DNA of 64,000 nt from a virus, in IMG/VR virus record IMGVR_UViG_3300045923_000041, positions 1 to 64,000 of that record, one strand, 5' to 3'. Positions 37,716-46,147 of the stretch are shown here, in pieces. The first letter of the stretch is position 1, and each line of letters begins with the position of its first letter. The notes beneath the pieces were generated by a model, which worked only from the letters and a program-made list of their open reading frames with translations, ran no database searches and was not told the DNA's origin. The translations under genes were made by a program, and so were the position numbers.

Positions 37716-38590
37716 GTGCTGCTCCTGACGGTCCATCCGTAGAGGTCCGTGGCGCTCTGGATCCAGGACTGTTGTGCCCAGAAGTGGCCAGCGTCACCGT
37801 AGCCGGCACCCCACGAGTTGCAGATCTCCCAATCGACCGTACCCGGATTCACGGTCGAGGGTCGGTAGCCCACGATGCAGATCCAGTGGCCGCCGCCGTT
37901 GGGGTCGCTCGTGTTCGGAGAGCCGACAGGAGCGCTCGTGGAGGTGAAGTTCATCACCTGGCTGTCCACGAAGATGCCGATGCCGACCGGAGCCTTCGCA
38001 ACCGCGAGGCACTGTTGAACGAGAGACACGACATCCGAGGAGGACTCGTCGATGCGGTACTCGCCGACGATGAGCTTCTGCCCGGCCTGTTCGAGGGACA
38101 GAAAGTCCACCTCGGAGTTGACGTTCGGCGCCGGCGCGTTGGGGATTCCAGCGACGTCCACTGCGGACCAGATGTCCGAGTTGCGTCCGTCTGGCGTGGG
38201 GCCTTGCATCGCACGGATGCCGTAACGCCCAACCGCGATCATGACGTCCGAGGGCATGGCGCCCGAGTCGGTCAGCGGCACGGTGTTGACCGCGCGCTCC
38301 ATCGACCGGGTCACGCCGTAGGTCGTGAGGGGAGAGGGAACGAAGCTGAGAGGCACGCCTTGCAAGGCACTGCCAATCACGATGCCTTGAGCCGTGCCGT
38401 GCCCCGTGCAGGAGCCGGTCTGACCCTGGTCCAGAATCGGAGCTTCGTTGGAACGGTAGCTCACTGCGCTGGGAAGGGCCGTAGAGCCCATCTTCGCGAG
38501 CAGAGCGCGAACGTCCTTCTGAGTCCGCTTCTCGGGAGCGTCGGGGGTGTAGCCGAAGAAACGGCCGCCGGATTGCTGAACGCCAGGCAT
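37712..38590 (-). CDS. Papain-like (C1 family) cysteine peptidase
   Basis: 292 residues. Catalytic elements in the C1 order: the oxyanion Gln and nucleophile in ILDQGQTGSCTGHGTAQG, the histidine in NGGGHWICIVGYR, and the asparagine in ICNSWGAGYGDAGHF. There is no signal peptide at the N-terminus. A long insertion lies between. It could cleave a host surface protein, act as a virion processing protease, or cut peptide links in the cell wall for lysis or entry. Context: between a holin-like gene and a lipoprotein gene. Confidence 0.86.
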   Translation of the reverse strand: MPGVQQSGGRFFGYTPDAPEKRTQKDVRALLAKMGSTALPSAVSYRSNEAPILDQGQTGSCTGHGTAQGIVIGSALQGVPLSFVPSPLTTYGVTRSMERAVNTVPLTDSGAMPSDVMIAVGRYGIRAMQGPTPDGRNSDIWSAVDVAGIPNAPAPNVNSEVDFLSLEQAGQKLIVGEYRIDESSSDVVSLVQQCLAVAKAPVGIGIFVDSQVMNFTSTSAPVGSPNTSDPNGGGHWICIVGYRPSTVNPGTVDWEICNSWGAGYGDAGHFWAQQSWIQSATDLYGWTVRSST

Positions 38591-38607
38591 CGGAACCTCT
38601 GGGGGTG

Positions 38608-38644
38608 AAAAAGCCGACTGCGAGGGTCGTCCCCGCAGTCGGCT
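38608..38644 (-). terminator. Intrinsic terminator after holin-like gene
   Basis: A perfect 11-bp stem, AGCCGACTGCG and CGCAGTCGGCT, around an 11-nt loop, followed on the minus strand by TTTTT. It lies 7 nt from the holin-like gene's stop and before the peptidase gene, so it separates two transcripts. Confidence 0.85.
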
Positions 38645-38650
38645 AGATCG

Positions 38651-38995
38651 TCACTTCGCGGCGGGAGGAGCCGGGACGGGCGCCGGGGCCGGCTTCGGCG
38701 GGGCGACGTTGCCGGTCAGAGACTCCAGGTGTAGCGATGCGGCACCGCCCGTGATCATGCCCATGAAGGCTTGAGCGATCGAGTAGCCGATGGTGTCTCC
38801 CTGCTGGAGACCTGCGACGAAACCGGCACCGAGACCGAGCACGAGGCCGAGGTACGGCGCTGCCTTCGGGGGAAGGCTCGGGATCGAATACGTGGCGAGC
38901 CACGCATTGAGGGTGTTGCTCTGGAGCGCTCCCAGAAGCACGTGGATTGCCGCTGCGATGCTAGCAAGCCAGATGGCGGTGGTCGTGAGGTTCAT
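38651..38995 (-). CDS. Holin-like membrane protein, 114 aa
   Basis: The ATG (MNLTTTAIWLASIAAAIHVLLGAL) follows AGAGGAAA. Three hydrophobic segments (about 6-24, 57-75, 80-97) and a Pro/Ala-rich tail (PPKPAPAPVPAPPAAK) suggest a small polytopic inner-membrane protein similar in size and topology to class I holins. The tail is unusual; holins usually end with a charged stretch. Position next to a peptidase gene supports lysis, but a membrane-scaffold role is also possible. Confidence 0.62.
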   Translation of the reverse strand: MNLTTTAIWLASIAAAIHVLLGALQSNTLNAWLATYSIPSLPPKAAPYLGLVLGLGAGFVAGLQQGDTIGYSIAQAFMGMITGGAASLHLESLTGNVAPPKPAPAPVPAPPAAK

Positions 38996-39071
38996 AGGGG
39001 TTTCCTCTGTGGGTTCGAGCCACAAGCGCTCGACTTCTCACAGACGCCCGCTATGAGAGGAAAACCGCCGA

Positions 39072-39365
39072 CTACTTGCTGTGGTCGTGAACCTCAGCGT
39101 TGTCGCTGACTTCCACCACGTGATGTTCTGGGGTGCGCTCAGGCAACTGAGCCGGGACCTTGTGAGGAGCCGGATGAGCCGGGTGCTCCGGCATCTTGCC
39201 ATGCTCCCAGAGGTCCAGATCTGCCAGCCTCTTGTTCACCATGGCAGCGCTCTCGGGCGTCATCACGGTGTTCGTAAGGACCGCCCGCAGTTGGGTCCTG
39301 GCCCGCTCAGCGGCCTGCGCACGCACGCGGGGATTGAGCTGCAAGTAGGAGATGTGCTTGATCAT
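39072..39365 (-). CDS. Hypothetical tail-associated protein, 97 aa
   Basis: MIKHISYLQLNPRVRAQAAERARTQLRAVLTNTVMTPESAAMVNKRLADLDLW is a helical domain. The rest is His/Pro-rich (KMPEHPAHPAPHKVPAQLPERTPEHHVVEV) and probably disordered. Its start overlaps the stop of the 1520-aa structural gene by 1 nt, so it is likely expressed with the tail proteins. A small chaperone or tail accessory role is possible. Confidence 0.62.
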   Translation of the reverse strand: MIKHISYLQLNPRVRAQAAERARTQLRAVLTNTVMTPESAAMVNKRLADLDLWEHGKMPEHPAHPAPHKVPAQLPERTPEHHVVEVSDNAEVHDHSK

Positions 39366-42300
39366 CAGACCGCCCTCTGAGAGAGCGTGATGGTCGCCGG
39401 GTTCGTGTCGAGACGAACGTTGTCGTTCGTGATTGGGTGTCCGTCGAGGCGGTACAGGTCCGCCGCGGAGTACCCTTCGAGGGACCCGTTGGTGCTGATC
39501 TGCACGATACCTGCATGGGGGTTCGAATCCGTGAGCCTCTGCACGGTCGTCACGACCAGCATCATCAGCTCGTTGCCCGCACTGACCTCTTGCGCGCCGA
39601 CGCTCGTTGGCATGTTGCGCACGAGGTAAGCACGGCCTTGCAGAACGTTGGTCGTTCCCGAAGGCGAGATCACCACGGGATGCAACGTCCCCACTTCGCC
39701 GCCCGGGTTGGGGCCGCTCACGGTGAAGGCCGACCCACCACGGTTGACACGGTAGTTGACGAGGAGGGAGTAGTTCGTAGGCTCACCGTCAACCTGAGCG
39801 ATGACTGCGCCTGCGTTGCCGGTCGCGGACGTCGCGGTGTCCAAGACAGCAGCCGTCTGCTCGTAGACCGTGGACGACGTCAGGTTCGAGAAGAGAACAC
39901 CCTCCCCGATGTCGGGGAAGACGTTGAGCGCCGACAGATTCGTGAGGGGCTCACCTCGGAAGTCCTTGTCCCGGAAGAGCGCGCCGAGCGGCAGCCGCTC
40001 CGTCGCCCCGAGGTAGTCGGTAGCGACTTCCGGCGGGCTGGGGATGAAGCCCGTCAGAACGTTCGGCCTCGGCTGCGTCGAGGACGTCGGCGGGTACTGC
40101 AAGAAGTTCTCGATGCCGACGTTGCGGAAGTCCATGGGCAGCGAGCCCGTCTGAAGCCGCTGGTTGGCACCAATCGGGCTGTCACCTGCGTAGCGCCCCG
40201 TCCCAAGGGTCGTCGCAAAGCCGACCGAGGCGAGGACTTGAAGGGCCTTCTGGTTCGGCCGCGTGAGCGCACTCTGCGTCAGCTCCGTCGAATCGAGCTG
40301 GTAGGCAGTCGCCGTCTGAAGAGGCCCGAGAGCCTGCTGGACGTCGATGTAGTTCGTCTGGCTGCCCCACGGGTCACCCTGGTACGGCGTGCGGCTGTAG
40401 TTGACCAGCATCGAGTCCGTGGCCGTTGCCGGGCCAGGGAGAACGCTCGTCGGACCTGCGATGGGCAGGTTGATGTTCGCCGAGTTGTCCGAGCCTGCAT
40501 TGATCGCCTGCGTACGGTTACGCGACAGAACGATGCGGCACTCTTGCGAGATGTCGAAGGCGCTGCGGTCGAACCCGAAGACGCTCGCTTCGATGATGTA
40601 GTTGCCCGCCGCGAAGTTCGCGATCGGGTTCACAGTCGAGCGGGTGATGTCGATCGAGTTCGCGTTCAAGATGAACGTCGAGTCGCCGTCCTGGTCGATC
40701 TCGATCCAGAAGGTGGCGGTCGAGTTGTCCTGACGGAGCAGGTTGGTCGCCCCTGCGCCACGAGCCGTACGGTCCGGACCGTTGTAGGCCGAGCCGTTGA
40801 GCTTGTAGTCGCCAGCCTCGTACACGGCGAAGAGCCGTGCGATGCCGTAGAAGGGCGGCAGTTGCAGACCTTGGCGTCCAAGGTTGCGCGTGTCCGAGAA
40901 GAACTGCATACCGGCGAACTCAAGGCCGCCGACGAGGTACTTCGTGTTGTACGTCGCCGGTCCAGGGGTCGGGGTTGCGTAGTTCGTCGTGCTGAACACA
41001 GCCCACGTCAGGCCACCCAGGGAGGCGTAGGAGACGTAGTTGCTGCTCCCGACAGGGGGCGTGGCGCCCTTGTTCGAGAGCAACATGAAGTTGATGCCCT
41101 CGTTGAAGGTCGAGTTGTCCCCGTGGAGGATGGGCACGTCCACCTCGCCCCAGTTCGGGACGAAGCTACGCGGCAGCGTGATGTACACGTTGCGCGTGTT
41201 GGGGTTGTCCGTGTTGCCCGAGAAGATCTGGAGCGGGTCGGTGGTGGTCCACTTGGGGGTCACACCGTCCTGCGCCTTCAGAGGCATGAGCCCTTGCGCG
41301 ACGTTGACCGTGTAGATGAGACCCGAGCCTGTAGCGACAGGACGGTCAAGCGTGACGCTCGTAGAGCTGGAGTACGCCTTGATCGTGTAGCGTCCAGGCT
41401 GCGGCCCTGAGCCTAGCTGAAGAGCGTAGCCCACCATGCCGGACGTAAAAGGTGCCGACGAATCCGTGAAGGTCGTGCCGCCAGAGGTCGCACCTGTGGA
41501 GCTAGTCACCACAGCCGCCTGCGTGGACACGTTGGCTGCCGTGCCGTCGATCGTGGTCGCCGTTGCCGGCCAGATGATCTGGCGGAACGGTTGGATGACC
41601 ACGGACTTGGAGCCAAGGTCCGCGTAGGTCGAGGTCGTGACCGGAAGATTCATCCGGTAGGGGGTGTTGCGGTACTTGCTCCAGAGCAGAACCCAGCTCG
41701 TGTTCACCGGAATGTTCGACGCAGGCGCGCCCACCGGGTTGAGCAGAAGCTCCGTGCTCGGAGTCGTGAAGGTGATGTTCTGAACCGACGTGGGACGACG
41801 AGCGAGGCCGCGTCCCGCACCGTACATCACGTTCAACGTGACGTAGATGTTGTTGGAGGTCGCCGGGAACCCAGCCGCGAAAATAACCCAAAGGTCATCG
41901 TTGGGCGTCAGGTTCGGACCTTGGATGTAGCCGCCGCTCGTGTAGGCGCCCGAGAAGGACGAGCCGTTGAGCGTGAAGTGCGTGGGGTCGATGACCGTGA
42001 CGGTCCAGATGGCGTTCGCAGCCGAGACGCCCACAACACCCGTGATCTTGACGATCTGGTTGGTCACCAGCCCGTGCGGGAACGAGGTGGTGATCTCGAT
42101 CAGACCGCTGTTATTCGTGACGTTGGACACACCCGGAGAAGAGGGTGTCGCACCGCCCACCGAGCTGGAGCCGACCACCGTGTACAGCGTGTTCGGGATC
42201 GGTGCCGTCTGCCCGTCGATGCGAAGTGTGACCGCGGTGTGGAGGCTGTCGAAGACCCACCGGATCTGGTCCGCGTCACCGCCAGAAACGCCTGTCTTGA

Positions 42301-43927
42301 GGGACGAGACCGGGAAGACGATGATGTCGTTGGGACCGAAAGTGCTTGCGGTGTTGCCGACGCCACGGAAGGTCTGGTTCGCAGCAATCGTCAGCGAGTA
42401 GGTGGCATCTGCCACCGAGGCCGGCGGCGTAGCGCTGGTCGGGTCGATCACCATCTCGACCTTCTGCATCGTCGCAGCGTCCGAGAAGATCATCCGGATG
42501 TTGTCCGGAGCGTCCAGCTTGTTGATGCCGAGGGAGGCCGACGAAGACGAGATCTTGTCCTGGTAGTTGACGAAGGGTCCCTGAGGTCCCGCGCCCGAGC
42601 GCTTCCAGGTCCCTTGCAGGTTGCCGCGAAGCAGCCTGTCGAGCCCCTGCGCCAGAACCGACTCGTAGTCGAACCCGTTGGGGTTCACGACGTGACGGAG
42701 ATCGAGCAGGTCGGTCCGAGCGATCTGGTCCGAGAAGAGCCCATCCGGACGACCCGAGATGACCGTGATCGTGGAGTTGGCCACGTGCTGTTCCGCACGC
42801 GAACCGTTCACACCACGGGTCAGGCCGCCGAGCGTTGTGCCCGTGATGGCCGAGTACGTCATGTACTCGTCGCCGATCTTGATGAGGACAGGCGTCGAGG
42901 GCGTTGCCGGCAGCGGGATGTTCGTGGCCGAGACAAGCGTTGCGCTCGTAGACGTAGCCGAGAGGGTGCTCGCGATCTGCGGCACCGTGGAGAACGTCTT
43001 GAACCCCGTCGCATCGACCGCAAGCGGGTTGCGGTTGAAGCCGCCGTTGAGGTTCTGGGACGGATCTCCGTTCCAGGCGCTTGCGTTGCGACGGAAGACC
43101 GCAGAGAGCGGGATGGCGTACGTGTACCCATCCACCGTTGCGAGGGTGTTGGAAGTGTTCCCATCGCCCGCACGCCAGAGACCAGGGTCTCCGAGTGCCG
43201 AGCGCATGTTCGAGAACGTGTACGTGGTCGGAGAAGCCGAGGTGCCCTGACCGAAGACGGTCGTGGGGTCGAAGCCGTCAGGGTTCGTTGAAAGACCGAC
43301 GATGCCCGGAACGACTCGAATGCGGTACTGGAGCTGAACACGCTCGGTCGTTTCGAATCCGATGGACGGATCCTGGATGTCGTCCGCCAGGTAGCTCATG
43401 CCACCGAGGACGTTGCCGTACGTGTAGATGGCCGAAACCGAGGGCTTGTTCAGTGACGACGGGTTCGGTGGGACGCGCGCAAGCCACGCTTCGAGGAAGA
43501 CGAAGTCGATGCGCGTGTCGCCCGCGTTGTTCGGCGGCGGGTTCATCGCGACGACGTTGTACGTGTCCACGTTGTCCGGAGAGCCCGGAGGCGTGCCGGT
43601 GAGCGTGCCCGTGACAGGGATGAGCCAGCCGTTGACGACGGCCCACTCGACCGCCTGGGACTCACCCGTGCGCTGACGACCAAACCTCCACCAGTTCGAC
43701 CACGTGGGGTTCGTGATGAGCGCAGCGGAGTTGTTGGTCTCGTTGCCGAGCCATCCCGAAGGCGTACCGCGAGAAACGAGGATCTGTTGCCAGTTGCTCG
43801 CGAGGTCCTGGAGGAGATTCAGCTCCGCATCGAGCGGGGGCTTGCCTTGCTGCCAGATGACATCAAGGAACTGCCTCGCAATCGGGCTGAGAACCCTGCT
43901 GGTCCCGGGACCATAGTTGTTGCCCAT
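39365..43927 (-). CDS. Large baseplate/tail-fibre family protein, 1520 aa
   Basis: The N-terminal 400 residues form a conserved head region: QQGKPPLDAELNLLQDL, then RIDFVFLEAWLARVPPN, YTYGNVLGG, FETTERVQLQYRIRVVPGI, GDPGLWRAGDGN, DGYTYAIPLSAVFRRN and PDGLFSDQI. The same region is in the 1015-aa gene at 49.8 kb. Later parts contain a GLVTNQIVKITGVVGVSAANAIWTV repeat unit found elsewhere in the module and many short beta motifs. The most probable role is a baseplate- or fibre-associated receptor-binding complex. The start is ATGTAGATG, in which the first ATG is followed at once by a stop. Confidence 0.8.
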   Translation of the reverse strand: MGNNYGPGTSRVLSPIARQFLDVIWQQGKPPLDAELNLLQDLASNWQQILVSRGTPSGWLGNETNNSAALITNPTWSNWWRFGRQRTGESQAVEWAVVNGWLIPVTGTLTGTPPGSPDNVDTYNVVAMNPPPNNAGDTRIDFVFLEAWLARVPPNPSSLNKPSVSAIYTYGNVLGGMSYLADDIQDPSIGFETTERVQLQYRIRVVPGIVGLSTNPDGFDPTTVFGQGTSASPTTYTFSNMRSALGDPGLWRAGDGNTSNTLATVDGYTYAIPLSAVFRRNASAWNGDPSQNLNGGFNRNPLAVDATGFKTFSTVPQIASTLSATSTSATLVSATNIPLPATPSTPVLIKIGDEYMTYSAITGTTLGGLTRGVNGSRAEQHVANSTITVISGRPDGLFSDQIARTDLLDLRHVVNPNGFDYESVLAQGLDRLLRGNLQGTWKRSGAGPQGPFVNYQDKISSSSASLGINKLDAPDNIRMIFSDAATMQKVEMVIDPTSATPPASVADATYSLTIAANQTFRGVGNTASTFGPNDIIVFPVSSLKTGVSGGDADQIRWVFDSLHTAVTLRIDGQTAPIPNTLYTVVGSSSVGGATPSSPGVSNVTNNSGLIEITTSFPHGLVTNQIVKITGVVGVSAANAIWTVTVIDPTHFTLNGSSFSGAYTSGGYIQGPNLTPNDDLWVIFAAGFPATSNNIYVTLNVMYGAGRGLARRPTSVQNITFTTPSTELLLNPVGAPASNIPVNTSWVLLWSKYRNTPYRMNLPVTTSTYADLGSKSVVIQPFRQIIWPATATTIDGTAANVSTQAAVVTSSTGATSGGTTFTDSSAPFTSGMVGYALQLGSGPQPGRYTIKAYSSSTSVTLDRPVATGSGLIYTVNVAQGLMPLKAQDGVTPKWTTTDPLQIFSGNTDNPNTRNVYITLPRSFVPNWGEVDVPILHGDNSTFNEGINFMLLSNKGATPPVGSSNYVSYASLGGLTWAVFSTTNYATPTPGPATYNTKYLVGGLEFAGMQFFSDTRNLGRQGLQLPPFYGIARLFAVYEAGDYKLNGSAYNGPDRTARGAGATNLLRQDNSTATFWIEIDQDGDSTFILNANSIDITRSTVNPIANFAAGNYIIEASVFGFDRSAFDISQECRIVLSRNRTQAINAGSDNSANINLPIAGPTSVLPGPATATDSMLVNYSRTPYQGDPWGSQTNYIDVQQALGPLQTATAYQLDSTELTQSALTRPNQKALQVLASVGFATTLGTGRYAGDSPIGANQRLQTGSLPMDFRNVGIENFLQYPPTSSTQPRPNVLTGFIPSPPEVATDYLGATERLPLGALFRDKDFRGEPLTNLSALNVFPDIGEGVLFSNLTSSTVYEQTAAVLDTATSATGNAGAVIAQVDGEPTNYSLLVNYRVNRGGSAFTVSGPNPGGEVGTLHPVVISPSGTTNVLQGRAYLVRNMPTSVGAQEVSAGNELMMLVVTTVQRLTDSNPHAGIVQISTNGSLEGYSAADLYRLDGHPITNDNVRLDTNPATITLSQRAV

Positions 43928-43980
43928 CTACATTCCCTCTCGCACTCGCCGTCTATCAGTAAGTTAGTGGGCGAAAACCC

Positions 43981-44634
43981 TTAGTACAGAAGCGCCCAGC
44001 TACCGACCCAGAGCGTGCTCGCACTCGCGTTCGTGATCTGAACGATGAGCTGATTGCTCTGATCGGGGGCAGGAACGTTCCCAGGGGCACTGTCCACCGC
44101 AGCCACGTAATTGGCGCCGTTGTTGAAGCTCACCTGAGCAGTCGTGTACGCGCCCGTCGTCGGCAGCTCGTTGTAGTTGCGCATGAAGCGGCTGTTACTG
44201 GGGTCCGTCGTCACGAAGTTGAAGACCTCCCAGGTGAAGAGGAAGGCCGAGGGCGTCGAAGCGAGGGTCTGCACGTTGCTCGTGAGCGTTGCCCCAGGCG
44301 CCAGAGAGATCGTGCTGCGCTGCCCGAACGTCCCCTTCGTGTTCGAGGCGCTCAGGTTGACACCGCTCGTATCGAGCAGGTCGTCGTAGATGACGTGCGT
44401 GAAGCCCGCGTAGATCGAGAGAAGCCCCTCGTACTTCTTCGTGAGAAGGTCCCCACAGTTCGTCGGGATCGCTGGGTTGCCCGTTGATGGGTCGATCAGC
44501 GGGATGTTCTTGGGGAGCCGGACAACGAAACCGCCGTTGAGAAGCGTCTGGTTGTTCTCGGGCGTGTCCACGCCGATGATCGGGGACGAGGCCACGGGGC
44601 TCGTGAAGGCATCGATCAGGTAGTGCTCGCTCAT
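43981..44634 (-). CDS. Virion-associated protein, 217 aa
   Basis: MSEHYLIDAFTSPVASSPIIGVD begins a beta-rich protein (FGQRSTISLAPGATLTSNVQTLASTPSAFLFTWEVFNFVTTD, YTTAQVSFNNGANYVAAVDSA, QLIVQITNASASTLWVGSWALLY). The final W-x-G-S-W-A-L-L-Y looks like the last strand of a capsid- or fibre-like beta sandwich. It lies immediately downstream of the promoter region of the lipoprotein gene on the opposite strand. Like the previous gene it starts ATGTAGATG. Structural role inferred from context. Confidence 0.64.
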   Translation of the reverse strand: MSEHYLIDAFTSPVASSPIIGVDTPENNQTLLNGGFVVRLPKNIPLIDPSTGNPAIPTNCGDLLTKKYEGLLSIYAGFTHVIYDDLLDTSGVNLSASNTKGTFGQRSTISLAPGATLTSNVQTLASTPSAFLFTWEVFNFVTTDPSNSRFMRNYNELPTTGAYTTAQVSFNNGANYVAAVDSAPGNVPAPDQSNQLIVQITNASASTLWVGSWALLY

Positions 44635-44709
44635 CTACATCCTCGCGATCCCTCCCCTATCAGTGGAATCGTGATGTAGGATAGCTACCCACCCTAAAGA
44701 GGGGTCAGG

Positions 44710-44737
44710 TTGATTCGGGACCGTCTTGGGTTGTAGT
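44710..44737 (+). promoter_or_regulatory. Phage promoter TTGATT-N16-TGTAGT for the lipoprotein gene
   Basis: Plus-strand TTGATT, 16-nt spacer ending in TTGGGT, TGTAGT. The leader then has GGAAGGAG before the ATG 21 nt away. The same promoter family drives the early genes at 3.8-5.2 kb, so the lipoprotein is likely expressed with them. Confidence 0.8.
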
Positions 44738-44758
44738 TCCTGTGGAAGGAGCCCGATC

Positions 44759-46147
44759 ATGTGGTGCAATTTTTTGGGGGTCTCGGCGGCGGTTGTTTTC
44801 TCGGCGGTTCTCGCGGGATGCGGAGGCGCACCGTTCACGGCGGGTGACGCTGTCGGTGACCCCCCGGACTCTGGCGCTGGCACGGTCGATTCCGGATGCT
44901 GCGGCGACGTTCTGAGCCCCGAGGCGGGCCAGGACTCGCAGCCGACCCCCGAGGCCGGACAGGACTCGAACCCCGGCCAGGGCCAGGACAGCGGCTCCTG
45001 CGTGACCTGCCAGGACGCGGCTCCCGAAGCGGCTCCTCAAGACAGCGGTCACGTCGAGACGGACTCCGGCTCCTCGAACCATGACAGCGGAACGGACCAG
45101 GACTCTGGCACGCCGGATTCCGGCACCGTTCTCTCGGACTCGGGCACGACCTCGCAGGACTCGGGCACGACGACCCTTGACAGTGGGACTGGATGCTCGA
45201 CCGGCGAGACCCTCTGCAACGGTTCCTGCCAGCCTGGCGTCTGCGTCCTCGCGACCGGCACGGTGGGCTCCTACAACTCCGGGATCGCGGTGGCCTCCGG
45301 CTCTGTGTTCTGGTCTTCGTCAACGGCGGTCCTGGACGAGCCGACTTCGGGCGGTTCGCCTTCTACCTTCGTCCCGAGCGCCAGCGAGTACGTCGCTGTG
45401 GACGCCACGAACGTCTACTGGACGACCTCGGACTCCGTCCTCAAGTCTCCGCTGATTGGCGGAAGCGTCACCACGCTCGCTACAGGGTTGAAGACTCCCA
45501 TGGGCATCACCGTGGACGCCGCGAACGTCTACTGGACCAACCAGGGCACCCTGAACAATGACGGCACGGTGGTGAAGTGCGCGAAGAGCGGGTGCAATCT
45601 GCTTCCCACGGTGCTCGCGGCCGGACAGAGTGACCCTGAGGGTATCGCCGTAGACGCCACGAACGTCTACTGGACCAACATCAACCCCTCGGATGCCACC
45701 AGCGGTTCTATTGCGAGCGTGTCGATTGGCGGCAGCATTCCGACCACGATCGCCACGAACCAGTTCAACCCTGTCGCTGTTGTCTCGGATGGAACGAACC
45801 TGTACTGGACCAACACCGGGGACAACTCCGCCGCCAACGGTCAGATTGTGGAGTGTGTGATCGGGTCTTGTGCCGGCACGCAGGTCGCTCTCGCAATCTC
45901 GCAGCATCGCCCGTACGGTCTCGTCGTGGATGCAACGAACGTGTATTGGACCAACGTCGGCACGACCACCGCGAACTCCGGCTCCGTCCTGAGCGTTCCG
46001 ATCTCCGGCCAGGGTCAGGTGGCCCCCAAGGTTCTTGCTTCTGGTCAGGGTGAGCCCACGAGCCTCACCATGGATGCATCGAACCTCTACTGGATCGACA
46101 TCTACCAGAGCGCTGTCGGTCCCACGGTGAACAAGGTCGCGAAGTAG
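44759..46147 (+). CDS. Secreted lipoprotein with Asp-Ser-Gly linker and beta-propeller
   Basis: 462 residues. The signal peptide (MWCNFLGVSAAVVFSAVLAGC) has a lipobox ending LAGC. An acidic DSG-rich linker (QDSG, DSGTDQDSGTPDSGTV and similar) of about 120 residues follows, then CSTGETLCNGSCQPGVC and about seven blades bearing VDATNVYWTN or variants (FWSS, YWTTSD, YWTNQG, YWTNIN, YWTNTG, YWTNVG, YWIDIY). This composition resembles abundant myxobacterial surface lipoproteins and looks like a host-derived moron gene. Possible roles are surface modification or superinfection exclusion. It is on the opposite strand within the tail module. Confidence 0.85.
   Translation: MWCNFLGVSAAVVFSAVLAGCGGAPFTAGDAVGDPPDSGAGTVDSGCCGDVLSPEAGQDSQPTPEAGQDSNPGQGQDSGSCVTCQDAAPEAAPQDSGHVETDSGSSNHDSGTDQDSGTPDSGTVLSDSGTTSQDSGTTTLDSGTGCSTGETLCNGSCQPGVCVLATGTVGSYNSGIAVASGSVFWSSSTAVLDEPTSGGSPSTFVPSASEYVAVDATNVYWTTSDSVLKSPLIGGSVTTLATGLKTPMGITVDAANVYWTNQGTLNNDGTVVKCAKSGCNLLPTVLAAGQSDPEGIAVDATNVYWTNINPSDATSGSIASVSIGGSIPTTIATNQFNPVAVVSDGTNLYWTNTGDNSAANGQIVECVIGSCAGTQVALAISQHRPYGLVVDATNVYWTNVGTTTANSGSVLSVPISGQGQVAPKVLASGQGEPTSLTMDASNLYWIDIYQSAVGPTVNKVAK

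Noticed and set aside
39005-39030. A T-arm-like segment TGTGGGTTCGAGCCACA
   Set aside because: The stem-loop has the wrong pairing register for a tRNA T-arm, and no acceptor, D or anticodon arm is near. It lies in the gap upstream of the holin-like gene.
39515-39540. GGTTCGAATCC in the 1520-aa gene
   Set aside because: This tRNA-like T-loop motif lies inside a long coding region and lacks paired flanks, so it is not a tRNA.
39437-41410. Long plus-strand open frame opposite the 1520-aa gene
   Set aside because: Arg-rich, low-complexity translation; the minus strand carries clear structural motifs.
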